Positions 55,515-64,000 of a stretch of DNA of 64,000 bases are shown one piece after another. Under the pieces are notes generated by a model. That model was given only the letters and a program-made list of their open reading frames with translations. It was not told where the DNA came from and made no database searches. The position numbers and the translations under genes are program-made. The stretch's first letter is position 1; every line of letters begins with the position of its first letter. The stretch spans positions 62,001 to 126,000 of the forward strand of contig JBBBDQ010001613.1 in assembly GCA_037127315.1 (NCBI GenBank), in the 5' to 3' direction. Source of the stretch: Ascarosepion bandense (lineage: Eukaryota > Mollusca > Cephalopoda > Sepiida > Sepiidae).

Positions 55515-58500
55515 GGACAAGAATATCACTGACAATATAGGGGGGAAAAGGGGGTAAATATCATGACATTGGAATAAGTGCTTTTAAATGATTCGTAGGT
55601 GACAAATATCCCGAAAACGTTTGTAAAACGAATCGAGGTATGAGTAATTAAAACAAAGAATATGACTGACAATATGGGGGGGGGGGTAAATATCATGACT
55701 TTGGAATAAGTGCTTTTAAATGATTCGTTGAAGGTGACAAATATCCCGAAAAGGTTTGTAAAACGAATCGAGGTATGAGTAATTCAAACAAAGAATATCA
55801 CGGACAATATAAGGGGGAGAAAGGGGGTAAATATCATGACTTTGGAATAAGTGCTTTTAAATGATTCGTAGAAGGTGACAAATATCTCGAAAACGTTTGT
55901 AAAACGAATCGAGGTATGAGTAATTAAGACAAAGAATATCACTGACAATATAGGGGGGGGGAAAAGGGGGTAAATATCATGACTTTGGAATAAGTGCTTT
56001 TAAATGATTCGTTGAAGGTGACAAATATCCCGAAAACGTTTGTAAAACGAATCGAGGTATGAGTAATTCAAACAAAGAATATCACTGACAATATAGGGGG
56101 GAAAAGGGGGTAAATATCATGACTTTGGAATAAGTGGTTTTAAATGATTCGTTGAAGGTGAGAAATATCCCGAAAATGTTTGTAAAACGAATCGAGGTAT
56201 GAGTAATCAAAACAAAGAATATCACTGACAATATAGGGGGGAAAGGGGGTAAATATCATGACTTTGGAATAAGTGGTTTTAAATGATTCGTTGAAGGTGA
56301 CAAATATCCCGAAAACGTTTGTAAAACGAATCGAGGTATGAGTAATTCAAACAAAGAATATCACTGACAATATAAGGGGGAGAAAGGGGGTAAATATCAT
56401 GACTTTGGAATAAGTGCTTTAAATGATTCGTAGAAGGCGACAAATATCTCGAAAACGTTTGTAAAACGAATCGAGGTATGAGTAATTAAAACAAAGAATA
56501 TCACTGACAATATAGGGGGGAAAAGGGGGTAAATATCATGACTTTGGAATAAGTGCTTTTAAATGATTCGTTGAAGGTGACAAATATCCCGAAAACGTTT
56601 GTAAAACGAATCGAGGTATGAGTAATTAAAACAAAGAATATCACTGACAATATAGGGGGGAAAAGGGGGTAAATATCATGACTTTGAAATAAGTGGTTTT
56701 AAATGATTCGTTGAAGGTGACAAATATCCCGAAAACGTTTGTAAAACGAATCGAGGTATGAGTAATTCAAACAAAGAATATCACTGACAATATAGGGGGG
56801 AAAAGGGGGTAAATATCATGATTTGGAATAAGTGCTTTTAAATGATTCGTTGAAGGTGACAAATATCCCGAAAACGTTTGTAAAACGAATCGAGGTATGA
56901 GTAATCAAAACAAAGAATATCACTGACAATATAGGGGGAAAGGGGGTAAATATCATGACTTTGGAATAAGTGCTTTTAAATGATTCGTTGAAGGTGACAA
57001 ATATCCCGAAAACGTTTGTAAAACGAATCGAGGTATGAGTAATTCAAACAAAGAATATCACTGACAATATAGGGGGAAAAAGGGGGTAAATATAATGACT
57101 TTGGAATAAGTGGTTTTAAATGATTCGTTGAAGGGGACAAATATCCCGAAAACGTTTGTAAAACGAATCGAGGTATGAGTAATCAAAACAAAGAATATCT
57201 CTGACAATATAGGGGGGGAAAGGGGGTAAATATCATGACTTTGGAATAAGTGGTTTTAAATGATTCGTTGAAGGTGACAAATATCTCGAAAACGTTTGTA
57301 AAACGAATCAAGGTATGAGTAATCAAAACAAATAATATCACTGACAATATAGGGGGGGAATGGGGTAAATATCATGACTTTGGAATAAGTGCTTTTAAAT
57401 GATTCGTAGAAGGTGACAAATATCCCGAAAACGTTTGTAAAACGAATCGAGGTATGAGTAATTCAAACAAAAAATATCACTGACAATATAGGGGGGGAAG
57501 GGGTAAATATCATGACTTTGGAATAAGTGGTTTTAAATGATTCGTTGAAGGTGACAAATATCTCGAAAACGTTTGTAAAACGAATCGAGGTATGAGTAAT
57601 TCAAACAAAGAATATCACTGACAATATAGGGGGGGGAAGGGGTAAATATCATGACTTTGGAATAAGTGGTTTTAAATGATTCGTAGAAGGTGACAAATAT
57701 CCCGAAAACGTTTGTAAAACGAATCGAGGTATGAGTAATCAAAACAAAGAATATCACTGACAATATAGGGGGGAAGGGGGTGAATATCATGACTTTGGAA
57801 TAAGTGCTTTTAAATGATTCGTAGAAGGTGACAAATATCCCGAAAACGTTTGTAAAACGAATCGAGGTATGAGTAATCAAAACAAAGAATATCACTGACA
57901 ATATAGGGGGGAAAGGGGGTAAATATCATGACTTTGGAATAAGTGGTTTTAAATGATTCGTTGAAGGTGACAAATATCTCGAAAACGTTTGTAAAACGAA
58001 TCGAGGTATGAGTAATCAAAACAAACAATATCACTGACAATATGGGGGGGAAGGGGGTAAATATCATGACTTTGGAATAAGTGCTTTTAAATGATTCGTA
58101 GAAGGTGACAAATATCCCGAAAACGTTTGTAAAACGAATCGAGGTATGAGTAATTCAAACAAAGAATATCACTGACAATATGGGGGGAAAAGGGGGTAAA
58201 TAACATGACTTTGGAATAAGTGGTTTTAAATGATTCGTAGAAGGTGACAAATATCCCGAAAACGTTTGTAAAACGAATCGAGGTATGAGTAATTCAAACA
58301 AAGAATATCACTGAAATATGGGGGGAAAAGGGGGTAAATATCATGACTTTGGAATAAGTGGTTTTAAATGATTCGTAGAAGGTGACAAATATCCCGAAAA
58401 CGTTTGTAAAACGAATCGAGGTATGAGTAATTAAAACAAAGAATATCACTGACAATATAGGGGGGGGGAAGGGGTAAATATCATGACTTTGGAATAAGTG

Positions 58501-61500
58501 GTTTTAAATGATTCGTAGAAGGTGACAAATATCCCGAAAACGTTTGTAAAACGAATCGAGGTATGAGTAATCAAAACAAAGAATATCACTGACAATATAG
58601 GGGGGAAGGGGGTAAATATCATGACTTTGGAATAAGTGCTTTTAAATGATTCGTAGAAGGTGACAAATATCCCGAAAACGTTTGTAAAACGAATCGAGGT
58701 ATGAGTAATTAAAACAAAGAATATCACTGACAATATAGGGGGGGGGGAAGGGGTAAATATCATGACTTTGGAATAAGTGGTTTTAAATGATTCGTAGAAG
58801 GTGACAAATATCCCGAAAACGTTTGTAAAACGAATCGAGGTATGAGTAATCAAAACAAAGAATATCACTGACAATATAGGGGGGGAAGGGGGTAAATATC
58901 ATGACTTTGGAATAAGTGGTTTTAAATGATTCGTTGAAGGTGACAAATATCTCGAAAACGTTTGTAAAACGAATCGAGGTATGAGTAATCAAAACAAAGA
59001 ATATCACTGACAATATAGGGGGGGAAGGGGGTAAATATCATGACTTTGGAATAAGTGCTTTTAAATGATTCGTAGAAGGTGACAAATATCCCGAAAACGT
59101 TTCGGTAAAACGAATCGAGGCATGAGTAATTCAAACAAAGAATATCACTGACAATATAGGGGGTAAGGGGTAAATATCACAGACTTTGGAACAAGGCCAA
59201 GCGGCAAATCGGTTAAATGAAGTGGTGACAAATATCCCTGAAAACGTTTATTTGCAAAACGAATCGAGGTATGAGTAACCAAAACAAAGAAGTATCACTG
59301 ACAATATAGGGGAAAGGGGGTAAAAATATCATGACTTTGGAATAAGTGGCAATTTTAAATGATTCATTGAAGGTGACAAATATCTCGAAAACGTTTGTCG
59401 AAAAACGAATAACTGGAGGGTATGAGTAATTCGAAAACAAAGAATATCACTCGACAATATAGGGGGAAAGGGGGGGTTGGGAAATATGAACTTTTGGTAA
59501 TAAGTGGTTTTTAAATGATTCGTTGAAGGTGACAAATATCAAGATTCGGAAAACGTTTGTAAAACGAATCGAGGTATGAGTAATTAAAATAAAGAATATC
59601 TCTGACAATATAGGGGGGAAAGGGGGTAAATATCATGACTTTGGAATAAGTGGTTTTAAATGATTCGTTGAAGGTGACAAATATCTCGAAAACGTTTGTA
59701 AAACGAATCGAGGTATGAGTAATTCAAACAAAGAATATCACTGACAATATAGGGGGGGAAGGGGTAAATATCATGACTTTGGAATAAGTGGTTTTAAATG
59801 ATTCGTAGGAGGTGACAAATATCCCGAAAACGTTTGTAAAACGAATCGAGGTATGAGTAATCAAAACAAAGAATATCACTGACAATATAGGGGGGCGAAG
59901 GGGGTAAATATCATGACTTTGGAATAAGTGCTTTTAAATGATTCGTAGAAGGTGACAAATATCCCGAAAACGTTTGTAAAACGAATCGAGGTATGAGTAA
60001 TTCAAACAAAGAATATCACTGTCAATATAGGGGGGGGGGAAGGGGTAAATAACATGACTGGAATAAGTGGTTTTCAATGATTCGTAGAAGGTGACAAATA
60101 TCCGAAAACGTTTGTAAATGATAAATTGTGAGTAATCAAAACAAAGAATGTCACTAACAATATAGGGGGGGAAGTGGGTAAATATCATGACTTTGGAATA
60201 AGTGGTTTTAAATGATTCGTTGAAGGTGACAAATATCAAAACATTTTGTAAAACAGATCGAGGTATGAGTAATCAAAATAAAGTATCACTAAGCAATATG
60301 AGGAAGGGGTAAAATATCACAACTGGAGATAAATGGTTTTAAATGATTCGTAGAAGGTGACAAATATCCGAAAACGTTTGTAAAACGAATCAGGGTATGG
60401 GTAATTCAAACCATTGCCAGCATCACTGACAATATGGGGGGGAGGGGTAAATGTCTTTGACTTTGGAATAAGTGGTTTTAGTAATTCGTAAGTGACAAAT
60501 ATCCCAAAAACGTTTATGCGCTAATCAGGTATGATAATCAAAACAAAAGGTATCACTAAACAATATATAAGGGAAATGGATAAGTATCATGACTTTGGAA
60601 TAAGTGGTTTTAAATGGTTAGTTGAGGGTGACAAATATCCTGAAAACGTTTGTAAAACGAATCGAGGTACGAGTAATCAAAACAAAGAATATCACTGACA
60701 ATATAGGTGGAAAATGTGGGGGGCAACATCGTGACTTCTTCTTTTTTCAGTATAGGTTTTAAATGATTCGTTGAAGGTGACAATATCTGAAAATGTTGGT
60801 AATGAATCGAGGTAGAGAATAAAGAAGAATACTACCGATAACAGGGGAAAGGGGGTAAATATCATGACTTTGGAATGGGGTGGTTTTAAATGATCTGTTG
60901 AAGGTGACAAATATCTCTGAAAACGTTTGTAAAACGAATCGAGGTGGCGATAATTAAAACAAAGAATATCACTGACAACATAGGGGGAAAGGGTAAATAT
61001 GACTTTGTAATAAGTGGTTTTAAATGATTAGTTGAAGGTGACAAATATCTCGAAAACGTTTGTAAAACGAATCGAGATAGAGTAATTAAACAAAGAATAT
61101 CACTGACAATATAGGGGGAAAGGTAAATATGACTTTGCAATAAGTGGTTTTGAACATTCTGTTTAGTGTCAAATATCTCGAAAACGTTTGTAAAACGAAT
61201 TCGAGGTATGAGTAATTAAACAAAGAATATCACTGACAATATAGGGGGGAAAGGGGGTAAATATCATGACTTTGGAATAAGTGGTTTTAAATGATTCGTA
61301 GGAGGTGACAAATATCTCGAAAACGTTTGTAAAACGAATCGAGGTATGAGTAATTAAAACAAAGAATATCACTGACAATATAGGGGGGAAAGGGGGTAAA
61401 TATGACTTTGTAATAAGTGGTTTTAAATGATTAGTTGAAGGTGACAAATATCTCGAAAACGTTTGTAAAACGAATCGAGGTATGAGTATTTAAAACAAAG

Positions 61501-64000
61501 AATATCACTGACAATATAGGGGGGAAAGGGGGTAAATATGACTTTGTAATAAGTGGTTTTAAATGATTCGTTGAAGGTGACAAATATCTCGAAAACGTTT
61601 GTAAAACGAATCGAGGTATGAGTAATTAAAACAAAGAATATCACTGACAATATAGGGGGGAAAGGGGGTAAATATCATGACTTTGGAATAAGTGGTTTTA
61701 AATGATTCGTTGAAGGTGACAAATATCTCGAAAACGTTTGTAAAACGAATCGAGGTATGAGTAATTCAAACAAAGAATATCACTGACAATATAGGGGGGA
61801 AAAAGGGGTAAATGTCAAGACTTTGGAATAAGTGGTTTTAAATGATTCGTCAAGGTGACAAATATCTCGAAAACGTTTGTAAAACGACTCGAGGTATGAG
61901 TAATTCAAACAAAGAATATCACTGACAATATAGGGGGGGAAGGGGGTAAATATCATGACTTTGGAATAAGTGGTTTTAAATGATTCGTTGAAGGTGACAA
62001 ATATCTCGAAAACGTTTGTAAAACGAATCGAGGTATGAGTAATCAAAACAAAGAATATCACTGACAATATAGGGGGGGATGGGGGTAAATATCATGACTT
62101 TGGAATAAGTGCTTTTAAATGATTCGTAGAAGGTGACAAATATCCCGAAAACGTTTGTAAAACGAATCGAGGTATGAGTAATTCAAACAAAGAATATCAC
62201 TGACAATATAGGGGGGGAAGGGGTAAATATCATGACTTTGGAATAAGTGGTTTTAAATGATTCGTAGAAGGTGACAAATATCCCGAAAACGTTTGTAAAA
62301 CGAATCGAGGTATGAGTAATCAAAACAAAGAATATCACTGACAATATAGGGGGGAATGGGGGTAAATATCATGACTTTGGAATAAGTGGTTTTAAATGAT
62401 TCGTTGAAGGTGACAAATATCTCGAAAACGTTTGTAAAACGAATCGAGGTATGAGTAATCAAAACAAAGAATATCACTGACAATATAGGGGGGGAAGGGG
62501 GTAAATATCACGACTTTGGAATAAGTGCTTTTAAATGATTCGTAGAAGGTGACAAATATCCCGAAAACGTTTGTAAAACGAATCGAGGTATGAGTAATTC
62601 AAACAAAGAATATCACTGACAATATAGGGGGGGGAAGGGGTAAATATCATGACTTTGGAATAAGTGGTTTTAAATGATTCGTAGAAGGTGACAAATATCC
62701 CGAAAACGTTTGTAAAGCGAATCGAGGTATGAGTAATCAAAACAAAGAATATCACTGACAATATAGGGGGGGAATGGGGTAAATATCATGACTTTGGAAT
62801 AAGTGGTTTTAAATGATTCGTTGAAGGTGACAAATATCTCGAAAACGTTTGTAAAACGAATCGAGGTATGAGTAATTCAAACAAAGAATATCACTGACAA
62901 TATAGGGGGGAATGGGGTAAATATCATGACTTTGGAATAAGTGGTTTTAAATGATTCGTTGAAGGTGACAAATATCTCGAAAACGTTTGTAAAACGAATC
63001 GAGGTATGAGTAATTCAAACAAAGAATATCACTGACAATATAGGGGGGAAAGGGGGTAAATATCATGACTTTGGAATAAGTGGTTTTAAATGATTCGTAG
63101 AAGGTGACAAATATCCCGAAAACGTTTGTAAAACGAATCGAGGTATGAGTAATTAAAACAAAGAATATCACTGACAATATAGGGGGGAAAGGGGGTAAAT
63201 ATCATGACTTTGGAATAAGTGGTTTTAAATGATTCGTTGAAGGTGACAAATATCTCGAAAACGTTTGTAAAACGAATCGAGGTATGAGTAATTCAAACAA
63301 AGAATATCACTGACAATATAGGGGGGAAAAAGGGGTAAATGTCAAGACTTTGGAATAAGTGGTTTTAAATGATTCGTCGAAGGTGACAAATATCTCGAAA
63401 ACGTTTGTAAAACGACTCGAGGTATGAGTAATTCAAACAAAGAATATCACTGACAATATAGGGGGGAAGGGGGTAAATATCATGACTTTGGAATAAGTGG
63501 TTTTAAATGATTCGTTGAAGGTGACAAATATCTCGAAAACGTTTGTAAAACGAATCGAGGTATGAGTAATCAAAACAAAGAATATCACTGACAATATAGG
63601 GGGGGATGGGGGTAAATATCATGACTTTGGAATAAGTGCTTTTAAATGATTCGTAGAAGGTGACAAATATCCCGAAAACGTTTGTAAAACGAATCGAGGT
63701 ATGAGTAATTCAAACAAAGAATATCACTGACAATATAGGGGGGGAAGGGGTAAATATCATGACTTTGGAATAAGTGGTTTTAAATGATTCGTAGAAGGTG
63801 ACAAATATCCCGAAAACGTTTGTAAAACGAATCGAGGTATGAGTAATCAAAACAAAGAATATCACTGACAATATAGGGGGGGAATGGGGGTAAATATCAT
63901 GACTTTGGAATAAGTGGTTTTAAATGATTCGTTGAAGGTGACAAATATCTCGAAAACGTTTGTAAAACGAATCGAGGTATGAGTAATCAAAACAAAGAAT
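55515..64000. repeat. 139-bp satellite, about 61 units, runs off the window
   Basis: Unit landmarks: gaatatcactgacaatatag, a G5-8 A2-5 G3-5 run, 'taaatatcatgactttggaa', 'taagtggttttaaatgattc', 'gttgaaggtgacaaatatct' and 'cgaaaacgtttgtaaaacga', with 'atcgaggtatgagtaatt'. Typical spacing is 139 bp. Subtypes differ at gcttt/ggttt, cccg/ctcg, gtag/gttg and attc/atc/atta. The segment 61795-62470 is repeated at 63322-64000 with an offset of 1527-1528 bp (eleven units). Units between 59100 and 61180 are disordered. Minus-strand frames (for example SVIFFVLITHTSIRFTNVF) are artefacts of stop-poor repeats. Confidence 0.97.

Noticed and set aside
57533..63177. Repeated minus-strand frames (SVIFFVLITHTSIRFTNVF type)
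   Set aside because: They follow the 139-bp satellite, shift frame every unit and stop at G-run length changes.
55515..64000. CENP-B box in the 139-bp unit
   Set aside because: The TTCG...A part can be found on the minus strand but the CGGG end is absent.

Overview
Eukaryotic, repeat-saturated DNA. I find no intact single-copy protein gene and no functional RNA gene. The source is most likely a coleoid cephalopod, probably an octopus. The basis is nine copies or pieces of a tRNA-headed SINE whose tail I recognise from octopus genomes, many 5'-truncated Jockey/CR1-type LINEs, long (TA)n tracts and abundant satellites. The species call is inference.

Layout. 1-9040 holds mixed fragments: SINEs, LINE ends, a three-copy 235-bp tandem repeat, foldback elements and TA arrays. 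9040-11935 is a 36-bp/72-bp minisatellite interrupted by a LINE 3' fragment, part of which is itself amplified about eight times as a 171-bp unit. 12085-15155 has LINE scraps and a 1.1-kb polypyrimidine tract. 15157-21145 has a Gypsy-type LTR, the longest LINE copy (16165-17965), an inverted LINE copy (19487-20724) and a Penelope-like remnant. 21640-22905 has a 35-bp repeat, microsatellites, a 5S rRNA-derived SINE-like element and a second tRNA-type SINE. 23016-27066 is a 25-bp satellite of about 162 units. 27180-32400 has more SINE and LINE pieces, a decayed Tc1-like transposon and a 121-bp repeat. 33000-34215 is purine-rich low complexity. 34240-36560 has three LINE remnants; one belongs to a class with a restriction-like endonuclease and is split by a solo LTR with a clean 5-bp target duplication. 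36599-49342 is a satellite of about 120 units of roughly 105 bp. 49345-55460 is mixed old repeats. 55515 to the window end is a 139-bp satellite that runs off the edge.

The most unusual observation concerns the 105-bp satellite. By eye, its monomer looks like a chimera of a 3' 5S rRNA segment (antisense) and the 3' coding end of the local LINE family (sense; 11 of 17 residues identical). A more complete antisense 5S remnant sits exactly at the array's left border. Two other LINE fragments have also spawned in-frame tandem repeats (57 and 14 codons), so LINE-derived tandem amplification recurs in this locus. All identities were judged by eye against recalled family consensuses; none was computed.
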